Shown: positions 52,574 through 59,634 of the stretch, piece by piece | Layout: each line of letters starts with the position of its first letter | How positions within the stretch are numbered: position 1 is the first letter of the stretch | DNA from: Flavonifractor sp. An82 | GTDB lineage: Bacteria; Bacillota; Clostridia; Oscillospirales; Oscillospiraceae | Length of the DNA stretch: 64,000 bases | Direction: 5' to 3' | NCBI RefSeq assembly: GCF_002159265.1 | Contig: NZ_NFHG01000003.1 | Span: forward strand, 1 to 64,000 | The notes under the pieces: model-generated | Databases searched by the model: none | The model's input: the letters and a program-made list of their open reading frames with translations, nothing else | Told to the model about the DNA's origin: nothing | Made by a program: the position numbers and the translations under genes

Positions 52574-53431
52574 GTGCACCCGGATAAAAAGCGTTTCCTG
52601 AAGGAATTTGTATGGATGAATGTGGCCGCCCTCATGATCTCGGTGGGGGTCTACTGCTTCAAATTCCCCAACAACTTCTCCATCGGCGGCGTGTCCGGCC
52701 TGTCCATCCTGCTGGGCAAGGTGCTGCCCATGCTGTCGGCCTCCACCTACAATACCATCATCAACGTGCTCTTCCTCATCCTGGGCTTCATCATGCTGGA
52801 CAAGGGCTTCGGGTTCCGCACGGTGTACTGCTCCCTGCTGTCGGCGGGCCTCATCCAGGTATTCTCCTGGGTATGGCCTCTCACCGAGCCTCTCACCGAC
52901 CAGCTGATGCTGGAGCTCTTCTTCGCCGTCATCCTGCCCGCCCTGGGGGCCGCCATCCTGTTCAACATCGACGCCTCCTCCGGCGGCACCGACATCGCCG
53001 CCATGATTTTGAAGAAGTACACCGGCCTGGACGTGGGCACCGCTCTGCTCATCTCCGACGTGGCCATCGCCGCCGCAGCTCTCTTTGTCTTTGACGCCAC
53101 GGCGGGCCTGTGCTCCCTGCTGGGTCTGGCCCTCAAGTCGGTGCTGGTGGACTCGGCCATTGAGTCCCTCAACCGGCGGAAGGCCTTCTTCGTCATCACC
53201 TCCGACCCGGAGCATGTGTGCGACTACGTCACCCACACCCTGGTGCGGGGCGCCACCGTCTGGACCGCCCAGGGGGCCTACACCCACGACGTCCACCATG
53301 TGGTGCTCACCGTGCTCTCCCGGGGCCAGGCGGTGGCCCTGCGCCGCCACCTGAAGCAGGTGGACCCCCACGCCTTCATGATCGTGGCCAATTCCAGCGA
53401 GATCTTCGGCAAGGGCTTCCTGCGGGCCTGA
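52574..53431 (+). CDS. YitT family membrane protein
   Basis: A 285-residue protein with about five or six transmembrane segments (residues 10-205; VGVYCFKFPNNFSIGGVSGLSILLG is diagnostic) and a cytoplasmic DUF2179 domain of about 80 residues (FFVITSDPEHVCDYVTHTLVRGATVW, ending FMIVANSSEIFGKGF). YitT proteins are membrane proteins of unsettled function, possibly transporters. The start is GTG 52574 with AGGAGG 7 nt upstream. It lies 24 nt after the SLH-GH18 gene and shares its transcript. Confidence 0.92.
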   Translation: MHPDKKRFLKEFVWMNVAALMISVGVYCFKFPNNFSIGGVSGLSILLGKVLPMLSASTYNTIINVLFLILGFIMLDKGFGFRTVYCSLLSAGLIQVFSWVWPLTEPLTDQLMLELFFAVILPALGAAILFNIDASSGGTDIAAMILKKYTGLDVGTALLISDVAIAAAALFVFDATAGLCSLLGLALKSVLVDSAIESLNRRKAFFVITSDPEHVCDYVTHTLVRGATVWTAQGAYTHDVHHVVLTVLSRGQAVALRRHLKQVDPHAFMIVANSSEIFGKGFLRA

Positions 53432-53460
53432 GCCGCCGATTCAACTGCATACACCCCACA

Positions 53461-53507
53461 CCGGGGCGGCGTTTGTGAATTTTCAGTGAACGCCGCCCCG
53501 GTTTTCT
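53461..53507 (+). terminator. Terminator of the SLH-GH18/yitT unit
   Basis: CCGGGGCGGCGTT pairs perfectly with AACGCCGCCCCGG (53489-53501), followed by TTTTCTT. Confidence 0.88.
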
Positions 53508-53535
53508 TGCCTGGGCGGGAAAAAAGGTGTACACT
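53507..53535 (+). promoter_or_regulatory. Promoter of the foldase lipoprotein gene
   Basis: TTGCCT (53507-53512), 17 nt, TACACT (53530-53535). It directly follows the upstream terminator and predicts a leader of about 205 nt. Confidence 0.55.
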
Positions 53536-53563
53536 ATCCCTGTTTCGCCGGTACTGTCCGGCG

Positions 53564-53726
53564 AGGCCTTGTTTGAAGATTGGCGATATGCCCAGCGGCG
53601 AGGGATTTTGGCTGCTGGCAAGCAATTTTTTTGCAGGAATCCTGACGGATTTCAAGAAAAAATTGGGCCGTCCAGCGGGCAAAAAACCTGCCGATTGGGC
53701 GTGTTGACAATTTTCAAGCAAGGCCT
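53564..53726 (+). ncRNA. Candidate structured leader RNA
   Basis: The ends form a 19-bp closing stem (53564-53582 with 53708-53726) in which the two non-identical positions are G-U wobbles. Inside are further complementary blocks (GCCCA with TGGGC, GGC with GCC) and an A/T-rich central part. It lies in the predicted 5' UTR of the foldase gene; the ribosome-binding site AAGGAGG follows 6 nt after the stem. No known riboswitch class is recognised. Confidence 0.55.
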
Positions 53727-53746
53727 AAAACAAGGAGGAAAGAAGC

Positions 53747-55003
53747 ATGAACTGGAAAAAACTCTTGTGCGCCGGACTGAGCGGCGCGCTTCTCATCGGC
53801 GCCATGGCCGGGTGCAGCACTGCCGACCCCCAGCCCACCCCCGCCGCCGATGACATCGCCTACCAGGCCACCGGCCTGGCCCGGGACACCGTTCTCTTCA
53901 CCGTGGACGGCCGGGACGTCACCGCCGATCAGTACCTGTACTGGCTGCTGACCAGCATTTCCGAGGCCAAGAGCGCCGGCTACCTGGCCGACGACGAGGC
54001 CTGGGAGGAGACCATTGAGGACCAGCCCACCAACGATTATCTGAAGAACAAGGCCCTGGAGATCAGCAAGCTGTACGCCGTGGTGGCCAACCATGCCGAG
54101 GAGCAGGGCGCCAACGTCACCGAGGAGCAGCGTGCCGAGGCCGAGGAGCAGCTGGAGCAGGTGGGCGCCATGTATGAGCAGTACTACGGCCTCACCACCC
54201 AGGAGTGGCTGGACCAGCAGTGCATCTCCCGGGAGGGCTACCTCTCCCTCAACGACGCCTACTATCAGGTGCAGAACCTCCAGACCTCCATGGAGGAGGC
54301 CGGTGAGCTCACCCCCACCGACGAGGACATCCAGAACATGATCGACGCTGAGGGCATCTACAACTGCAAGCACATCCTCATCGCCTTCCCCGCCCATGAC
54401 GACGGCTCCGACGTCACCGACGAGGAGAAGGCGGCCACCAAGGCTGAGGCCGACGCCCTCTACCAGGAGATCACCGCCGCCGCCGACCCCATCGCCGCCT
54501 TTGACGCCGCCATGAACGAGAAGAGCGACGACGGCCGGGACGAGACCAGCGGCGAGCTGCTCAAGCCTGAGGGCTACACCTTCCTGGCCTCCGGCGCCCT
54601 GCTGGACGGCTCCTCCTCCCTGGTGAGCGAGTTCGTCACCGCCGGCACCGCCCTGGCTGTGGATGAGATCAGCGCCCCCGTGGCCACCGACTACGGCTAC
54701 CACATCCTGCTGCGGCAGAACGCCGACAACGAGGACACCCGGGCCGCCTATTCCAACTACGCCATGAACCAGATGCTGGACCAGTGGACCGCCGACGCCA
54801 AGGTGGAGACCACCGACGCCTACGACAAGCTGGACCCCAAGGCCTTCTACGACTTCATGATGAACATGGTGATGGAGTGGCAGGAGCAGAAGCAGGCCGA
54901 GGCTGAGGCCCAGGCCTCTGAGAGCCCGGCGGCAGAGACCGAATCCCCCGCCCCCGAGACCGAGACCCCCGCGGCGGAGCCCACCGCTTCCCCCGCGGCC
55001 TGA
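53747..55003 (+). CDS. Peptidyl-prolyl isomerase/foldase lipoprotein (PrsA/SurA-like)
   Basis: A 418-residue lipoprotein anchored outside the membrane (lipobox GAMAGC). An N-terminal helical chaperone-like region (about 40-195) with the VNGxxVTADQYLYWL-type motif precedes a parvulin-like domain bounded by YNCKHILIAFPA (about 203) and DYGYHILLRQ (about 320). A long Pro/Glu/Ala/Thr-rich tail ends the protein. It probably helps exported proteins fold, next to several SLH proteins and SecA in this window. Whether the isomerase site is active is uncertain. AAGGAGG precedes the start. Confidence 0.85.
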   Translation: MNWKKLLCAGLSGALLIGAMAGCSTADPQPTPAADDIAYQATGLARDTVLFTVDGRDVTADQYLYWLLTSISEAKSAGYLADDEAWEETIEDQPTNDYLKNKALEISKLYAVVANHAEEQGANVTEEQRAEAEEQLEQVGAMYEQYYGLTTQEWLDQQCISREGYLSLNDAYYQVQNLQTSMEEAGELTPTDEDIQNMIDAEGIYNCKHILIAFPAHDDGSDVTDEEKAATKAEADALYQEITAAADPIAAFDAAMNEKSDDGRDETSGELLKPEGYTFLASGALLDGSSSLVSEFVTAGTALAVDEISAPVATDYGYHILLRQNADNEDTRAAYSNYAMNQMLDQWTADAKVETTDAYDKLDPKAFYDFMMNMVMEWQEQKQAEAEAQASESPAAETESPAPETETPAAEPTASPAA

Positions 55004-55020
55004 ACCCAACCCCTGCAAAA

Positions 55021-55056
55021 CAGCAGCGGCGGCAGTTGCCCCGCTGCTGCTTTTTT
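55021..55056 (+). terminator. Terminator of the foldase gene
   Basis: CAGCAGCGG pairs with CCGCTGCTG across a short loop, followed by CTTTTTTT. Confidence 0.88.
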
Positions 55057-55091
55057 TGCGCTTTCATAAGCCGTATAATTTAAAGTTGATA

Positions 55092-55155
55092 TTTTACAAA
55101 CTATCGTTTCTTGTAAAAACATATAGTTGTGCCACCCTATATCTATAGTTGAGAT
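55092..55155 (+). promoter_or_regulatory. Repeated operator-like boxes upstream of the XRE gene
   Basis: An AACTAT box near 55098 is inverted relative to two direct ATAGTTG boxes (about 55123 and 55145). Such spaced boxes suit autoregulation by the XRE protein. I cannot place the promoter with confidence. Confidence 0.3.
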
Positions 55156-55170
55156 CACAGGAGATGCGGG

Positions 55171-55536
55171 GTGGTTATCACGGAAAAGAAAGAGAGAAAG
55201 CAATGGCTGGCCCAGGTAGGGACACGGGTGTGGAACTGTCGGGCAGATTTGGGCATGAGCCGAGAGCATCTGGCAGAGCGTCTGGGGATCACCTCCCAGT
55301 ACGTCAGCGACATTGAGCAGGGCAAAAAATGTATGTCCATGGCCATTTTTGTAGAACTGAGCCAGGTGCTGGGCGTCAGTCTGGAATACCTTGCCCACGG
55401 GACCCTGCCGGAGGACCCGGCGGTGGACCGGCTCACCCGCCATTTGCGCCAGACCACCCCTCTGAACCGGGAGCTGGCCACCCATATGCTTCAGTTGGCT
55501 CTGGAGGCGGCGGAGGCCATGGGACCGGAGCAATAA
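55171..55536 (+). CDS. XRE-family helix-turn-helix regulator
   Basis: A 121-residue DNA-binding protein. Residues 14-75 form a standard lambda-repressor-type HTH (LGMSREHLAERLGITSQYVSDIEQGKK, then LSQVLGVSLEYL). The 45-residue C-terminus is helical. Start is GTG 55171 with AGGAG 7 nt upstream. The stop lies one base before the next gene, a Spo0A-like regulator, so the two are co-expressed. Similar small XRE proteins act as regulators of sporulation or biofilm entry; here that is inferred only from the neighbour. Confidence 0.88.
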   Translation: MVITEKKERKQWLAQVGTRVWNCRADLGMSREHLAERLGITSQYVSDIEQGKKCMSMAIFVELSQVLGVSLEYLAHGTLPEDPAVDRLTRHLRQTTPLNRELATHMLQLALEAAEAMGPEQ

Positions 55537-55537
55537 G

Positions 55538-56227
55538 ATGGCAGACCAGATCCGGGTCCTGGTGGCGGAGGACGATCCCGCCGCCCGGCGGCTGCTGACG
55601 GCCGCCATCCCTCAGCTGCCCGGGCTGTCCCTGTGCGGTGCGGCAAAGGACGGTCTGGAGTGTCTGGAGCTCATTGACCAGCTGCGCCCCGATGTGGTGC
55701 TGCTGGACCTGGTGATGCCCGGTCTGGACGGCCTTGGGGTGCTGGAGGCTCTCCGCCGCAGGCGGGGCGGGCCGGTGGTGGTGGTTACCTCCCAGGTGTC
55801 CCACCAGGGGGTGGTGAAGTGCGCCCTCTCCCTGGGGGCCAGCTACTATCTGGTGAAGCCGGTGAACTGCCAGGCCCTGCCCGAGCTGCTCCAATTCCTC
55901 TGTCTGGCCCCTCTGAAGCGGGCCGCCCTGGCCCTGCTGGAGGAGATGGGGGCCGCCGGTATGGGAGTGGAGGCCGCCGCCCGGGCGGCGGCGGTGCTCT
56001 GTCAGGACCCCTCCGCCCTGCTGAAGGAGGCCTACGCCCCCACCATCTCCGACCAGCACACCAGCTACGCCAGCGTGGAAAAGAACATCCGGGCCATGGT
56101 GGACAAGCTCCACGCCAACCCCACTCCCGCCTATCTGGCCCTGACGGAGGGCCTGCCGCCCCAGCGGCCCAGCAACCTGGTGTTCCTCCGCCGCCTGGCC
56201 GCCGCCCTGGACCCCTCCGGTTGGTAA
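55538..56227 (+). CDS. Spo0A-like response regulator (diverged)
   Basis: A 229-residue response regulator. The receiver (1-120) is complete: acidic E11/D12/D13, phospho-acceptor D57 in LLDLVMPG, the TS of VVVTSQ and the lysine of YLVKPVN. The C-terminal part resembles the Spo0A DNA-binding domain: AYAPTISDQHTSYASVEKNIRAMVDKL aligns with the TTASRVERAIR helix, and RPSNLVFLRRLAAAL with KPTNSEFIA. It is about 35 residues shorter than Spo0A and diverged, so a paralogue rather than Spo0A itself seems likely. GGAG lies 7 nt upstream. Directly upstream of noc. Confidence 0.8.
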   Translation: MADQIRVLVAEDDPAARRLLTAAIPQLPGLSLCGAAKDGLECLELIDQLRPDVVLLDLVMPGLDGLGVLEALRRRRGGPVVVVTSQVSHQGVVKCALSLGASYYLVKPVNCQALPELLQFLCLAPLKRAALALLEEMGAAGMGVEAAARAAAVLCQDPSALLKEAYAPTISDQHTSYASVEKNIRAMVDKLHANPTPAYLALTEGLPPQRPSNLVFLRRLAAALDPSGW

Positions 56228-56330
56228 ATGGAAAATATTTCCCATTCGACACCCTTAGGCCTCTTTTGCGGAAAAATATGGTAATCTATAGTCAGATCAA
56301 CCATTTACGCCCGCGAAGGAGGCGCTTTTT

Positions 56331-57137
56331 ATGCCGCTGTTACGTCGAAAGGGCCTGTTTGAAAGCAATCGGGTCCAGTTTTTACCCATCCATACCATTG
56401 CCCCCAATCCGGGACAGCCCCGGAAGTTTTTTGCCCAGGACGGCCTGGAGGAGCTGGCCGCCAGCATCAAGGAGCACGGCGTGCTCCAGCCCCTGTCGGT
56501 GCGCCGTACCGTGGCTGGATATGAGCTGGTGTCCGGGGAGCGCCGTCTGAGGGCCTCCAAGCTGGCGGGGCTGGCCGAAGTGCCCTGCATCATCGTCAGC
56601 GTGGACGGCCAGGAGTCCTCCCTGCTGGCCCTGGTGGAAAACCTCCAGCGCCGGGACCTGGACTTTGTGGAGGAGGCCGCCGCCCTGTCCTCTCTGATCC
56701 AGACCTACCACCTGTCCCAGGAGGAGGCCGCCAAGCGCATCGGCAAGTCCCAGTCCGCCGTGGCCAACAAGCTGCGGCTGCTCCGCCTCCCCCCTGCCGC
56801 CCTGTCCGTTCTGCGGCAGCACGGCTGCACCGAGCGCCACGCCCGGGCCCTGCTCAAGCTGGACGACCCTGCCCTCCAGGAGGAGGCCGCCCGCCATGTG
56901 GCGGAGGAGGGGCTGACGGTAGCCAGAACGGAGCAGTATGTGGAGGAGCTGCTCCACCCCGCCCCCGGCAAGTCACCCAGGAAGAAGCCCGCCTTTATTA
57001 TTAAGGATGTGCGGCTCTTCCTCAACACCGTTACCCGAGGGCTGTCCATGATGAAGAGCGCCGGTGTCAACGCCAACTGCAAGCGGCAGGAGACCGCCGA
57101 CGCCATCCAGCTGACCATTACCATTCCCAAAGGCTGA
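56331..57137 (+). CDS. noc: ParB-family nucleoid occlusion protein (Noc-like)
   Basis: A 268-residue ParB/Spo0J-family CTP-binding DNA clamp. The ParB motif regions are visible: IAPNPGQPRKFF, GVLQPLSVRR, GERRLRASKLAG, ALVENLQRRDLDFVEEA, followed by the HTH (LSQEEAAKRIGKSQSAVANKLRLLRLP). A second, more standard Spo0J lies downstream of soj, and noc-soj-spo0J order is conserved in Bacillota, so this copy is called Noc. A short N-terminal PLLRRKGLFE could be a membrane anchor. A perfect NBS occurs at 39484. AAGGAGG lies 8 nt upstream. Confidence 0.85.
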   Translation: MPLLRRKGLFESNRVQFLPIHTIAPNPGQPRKFFAQDGLEELAASIKEHGVLQPLSVRRTVAGYELVSGERRLRASKLAGLAEVPCIIVSVDGQESSLLALVENLQRRDLDFVEEAAALSSLIQTYHLSQEEAAKRIGKSQSAVANKLRLLRLPPAALSVLRQHGCTERHARALLKLDDPALQEEAARHVAEEGLTVARTEQYVEELLHPAPGKSPRKKPAFIIKDVRLFLNTVTRGLSMMKSAGVNANCKRQETADAIQLTITIPKG

Positions 57138-57162
57138 TCCCCTCTCTTTTGGAGTGTTTCAC

Positions 57163-57178
57163 TGTTTCACGTGAAACA
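57163..57178. promoter_or_regulatory. parS site 1
   Basis: TGTTTCACGTGAAACA matches the 16-bp parS consensus exactly. It lies in the noc-soj gap and should nucleate the Spo0J clamp. Confidence 0.95.
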
Positions 57179-57201
57179 CTCCCCTTTTTTATTACCTGCC
57201 T

Positions 57202-57217
57202 TGTTTCACGTGAAACA
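57202..57217. promoter_or_regulatory. parS site 2
   Basis: A second perfect TGTTTCACGTGAAACA, with 23 bp between it and the first. Confidence 0.95.
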
Positions 57218-57254
57218 ACGCAACAGTGAAACATCCAATCTTTTTCAAATTCAG

Positions 57255-57283
57255 TTGAATTGCGTTTTATAACGGGATATAAT
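57255..57283 (+). promoter_or_regulatory. Promoter of soj-spo0J
   Basis: TTGAAT, 17 nt, TATAAT, about 40 nt before the soj start and 37 bp after parS site 2, so Spo0J spreading could repress it. Confidence 0.7.
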
Positions 57284-57321
57284 AAGACTCGAACCGTTAA
57301 GAGAAAAAAGGCAGGTGCGCT

Positions 57322-58107
57322 ATGGCAAAGACCATTGCTATTGTAAATCAGAAGGGCGGGGTCGGAAAAACGACCACCTGCGTCAACCTGGCCGCCGCCC
57401 TGAAAAAGCTGGACCAGCGGGTGCTGGTCTGTGATTTTGACCCCCAGGCCAACACCACTTCCGGGTTTGGCGTGGACAAGACCATCTCCCCCAACATCTA
57501 CGATGTACTGCTCAACGGTGTGGAGGTGAGCAAGGCGGTGGTAAACACTCCCTATGCGGACGTGATCCCCGCCAACAAGTCCCTCACCGGCGCCACGGTG
57601 GAGATGATCACCGCTCCCGACCGGGAGTATCTGCTGAAGAACGCCCTGGCCCAGCTGGACGATCAGTACGACTACATCTTCATTGACTGTCCCCCCTCCC
57701 TGGAGCTGCTCACCCTCAACGCCCTGTGCGCCGCCGACTCGGTGCTGGTGCCGGTGCAGTGTGAGTATTACGCTCTGGAGGGCCTCAGCGACCTTCTGTC
57801 CACCATCCGCATCGTCAAGCGCTCCCTCAACCCCAAAATCGGGCTGGAGGGCGTGGTGCTCACCATGTACGACGGGCGGACCAACCTGTCCATGCAGGTG
57901 GCGGAGGAGGTCAAGCGCCACTTCCCCGGCCAGGTGTACGCCACGGTGATCCCCCGCAACGTCCGTCTGTCCGAGGCCCCCAGCTTTGGCAAGCCGGTAC
58001 AGGCCTACGACCCCTATTCCCGGGGGGCCGAGGCCTATGCCGCCCTGGCTTCCGAGCTGCTGGAGCATAATCAGTACGCCATCACCCGGGAAGAAAGGAG
58101 CGAATAA
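57322..58107 (+). CDS. soj: Chromosome-partitioning ATPase Soj (ParA)
   Basis: A 261-residue ParA-type ATPase. The deviant Walker A KGGVGKTT is at residues 11-18, with DFDPQANTT and YIFIDCPPSL as the Walker A' and B segments. It binds DNA as an ATP dimer and moves Spo0J-parS complexes; in Bacillus it also tunes DnaA. It is 2 nt upstream of spo0J. The start follows AGGTG. Confidence 0.97.
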   Translation: MAKTIAIVNQKGGVGKTTTCVNLAAALKKLDQRVLVCDFDPQANTTSGFGVDKTISPNIYDVLLNGVEVSKAVVNTPYADVIPANKSLTGATVEMITAPDREYLLKNALAQLDDQYDYIFIDCPPSLELLTLNALCAADSVLVPVQCEYYALEGLSDLLSTIRIVKRSLNPKIGLEGVVLTMYDGRTNLSMQVAEEVKRHFPGQVYATVIPRNVRLSEAPSFGKPVQAYDPYSRGAEAYAALASELLEHNQYAITREERSE

Positions 58108-58109
58108 GT

Positions 58110-59000
58110 ATGGCATTGGAACGCGGCCTGGGCAAGGGCCTGGGCGCGCTGCTGGGCGACGCCGCCCTCCAGGCCCAGGAGGGCGGTTCCCTCTCCCTCC
58201 CCATCTCCCAGGTGGAGCCCGGGCTGAAGCAGCCCCGGAAGCGGTTTGACGAGGAGTCCCTCCACGATCTTGCCGACTCCATCCGCACTCACGGGGTCAT
58301 CCAGCCCCTCACCGTGCGGCGGTTGTCCTCCGGCTACTACCAGATCATCGCCGGGGAGCGGCGGTGGCGGGCGGCCAAGCTGGCCGGTCTCACCGAGATC
58401 CCCGCTGTCATTATCGAGGCCGACGACCGGAAGGTCATGGAGCTGGGCCTCATCGAAAACCTCCAGCGGGAGGACCTGAACCCGGTGGAAGAAGCCAACG
58501 GCTACAAGGTGCTGATGGAGGAGTACGGCCTCACCCAGGAGGAAGTGGCCCAGCGGGTGGGCAAGTCCCGGCCTGCGGTGGCCAACGCCCTGCGGCTGCT
58601 GGCCCTGCCCGACGCCGTCCATCAGCTGCTGGAGGAGGGCAGGCTGTCCGCCGGACATGCCCGCGCCATTCTCTCCGTGCCCAGCGGCGAGCTGCAGAAG
58701 AAGCTGGCCCAGAAGGTCATTGCCGAGGATCTCAGCGTCCGTCAGACCGAGGCTCTGGCCAAGCGGCTGGCCGCCGGAGAGAAGGAGCCCCCCTCCCCCA
58801 CCCCCGGTCCCGACCTGTCCATCTATCTGCGGGAGGCGGAAAAGACCCTGGCCACCCGCTTTGGCCGCAAGGTCCACATTGTCAACGGCAAGAAAAAAGG
58901 CAAGGTGGAGCTGGAATACTATAACCCGGAGGATCTGAACGTTTTGCTGGACCTGCTGGAGCAGCTGCCCTCCGCCCATCAAGGAGGTGCCGACCTTTGA
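58110..59000 (+). CDS. spo0J: Chromosome-partitioning protein Spo0J (ParB)
   Basis: A 296-residue parS-binding CTPase clamp. Motifs: the N-terminal ERGLGKGLGALLG tail that stimulates ParA, GVIQPLTVRRL, AGERRWRAAKLAGL, LIENLQREDLNPVEEA and the HTH LTQEEVAQRVGKSRPAVANALRLL. A C-terminal dimerisation segment (VELEYYNPEDLNVLLDLLEQL) is intact. AAAGGAG lies 9 nt before the ATG. Its stop overlaps the next start (TTGA). Confidence 0.97.
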   Translation: MALERGLGKGLGALLGDAALQAQEGGSLSLPISQVEPGLKQPRKRFDEESLHDLADSIRTHGVIQPLTVRRLSSGYYQIIAGERRWRAAKLAGLTEIPAVIIEADDRKVMELGLIENLQREDLNPVEEANGYKVLMEEYGLTQEEVAQRVGKSRPAVANALRLLALPDAVHQLLEEGRLSAGHARAILSVPSGELQKKLAQKVIAEDLSVRQTEALAKRLAAGEKEPPSPTPGPDLSIYLREAEKTLATRFGRKVHIVNGKKKGKVELEYYNPEDLNVLLDLLEQLPSAHQGGADL

Positions 59001-59548
59001 GCAAGCCCGATTCCGACAAGCAGGAGCGGGGCCAGCTCCAGCATGAGGCGGAGCACGAGAAGCCCGACAAGCGCAACCCGGTCCTGTTCTATCTGATGAT
59101 CCTCTTCGCGGCAGCCTTTCTGCTGCTGCTCATGTCCTTTTTGATGCAGCGCCGGGCCAACCAGGAGGCCATCAACAACCTGCAGGAGACCTCCAACTCG
59201 GCCTCCCAGTCCCTCCAGAACACCATTGAGCAGAACGAGGAGCTGTCCAAGCAGGTGGCCGATCTGGAGCAGGCCTTCTCCGAAAACCAGCAGACCATCC
59301 GGGACCAGGAGAATCAGCTGGAGGATCTGGAGGAGCAGGTGGCCGACCTGACCAAGAGCAGCCAGGCCATGGACTGGTTCTGGCAGATCAACGAGGCCTA
59401 TGTCCGGGGCCGCTACAGCCAGGCCCGCAGCCTCATCCAGGAGATGGGCGAGGAGCTGCCCGAATACCTGCCCCGTGAGAGCGTCACCGACAACGACCGC
59501 TTCTCCCCCTACGACCGCTATCAGGAGATCTACGACGCTCTTTATTAA
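58997..59548 (+). CDS. Single-pass membrane protein with coiled coil
   Basis: A 183-residue protein. A charged N-terminus of about 28 residues precedes one transmembrane helix (VLFYLMILFAAAFLLLLMSFLM), then a long coiled coil (about 52-120; QETSNSASQSLQNTIEQNEEL and the following LEQAFSENQQTIRDQENQLEDLEEQV) and a short globular end (WFWQINEAYVRGRYSQARSLI). The start is TTG 58997 behind AAGGAGGTG. It overlaps spo0J, so it may link segregation to the envelope; function unknown. Confidence 0.85.
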   Translation: MSKPDSDKQERGQLQHEAEHEKPDKRNPVLFYLMILFAAAFLLLLMSFLMQRRANQEAINNLQETSNSASQSLQNTIEQNEELSKQVADLEQAFSENQQTIRDQENQLEDLEEQVADLTKSSQAMDWFWQINEAYVRGRYSQARSLIQEMGEELPEYLPRESVTDNDRFSPYDRYQEIYDALY

Positions 59549-59555
59549 AAGGAAT

Positions 59556-59571
59556 TGTTTCACGTGGAACA
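59556..59571. promoter_or_regulatory. parS site 3 (one mismatch)
   Basis: TGTTTCACGTGGAACA differs from parS by one base. It lies in the leader of serS, about 2.3 kb from sites 1 and 2. Confidence 0.75.
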
Positions 59572-59634
59572 GCAGGCGGCGGAACGCCGCCTGCCCCCCC
59601 TCCCCTATCAAATATCAGAAAGGTTGAATACACC

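Noticed and set aside
53704-53732. TTGACA near 53704 with TAAAAC as promoter of the foldase gene
   Set aside because: Transcription would start within or after the ribosome-binding site, and the hexamers lie in the 3' arm of the structured element.
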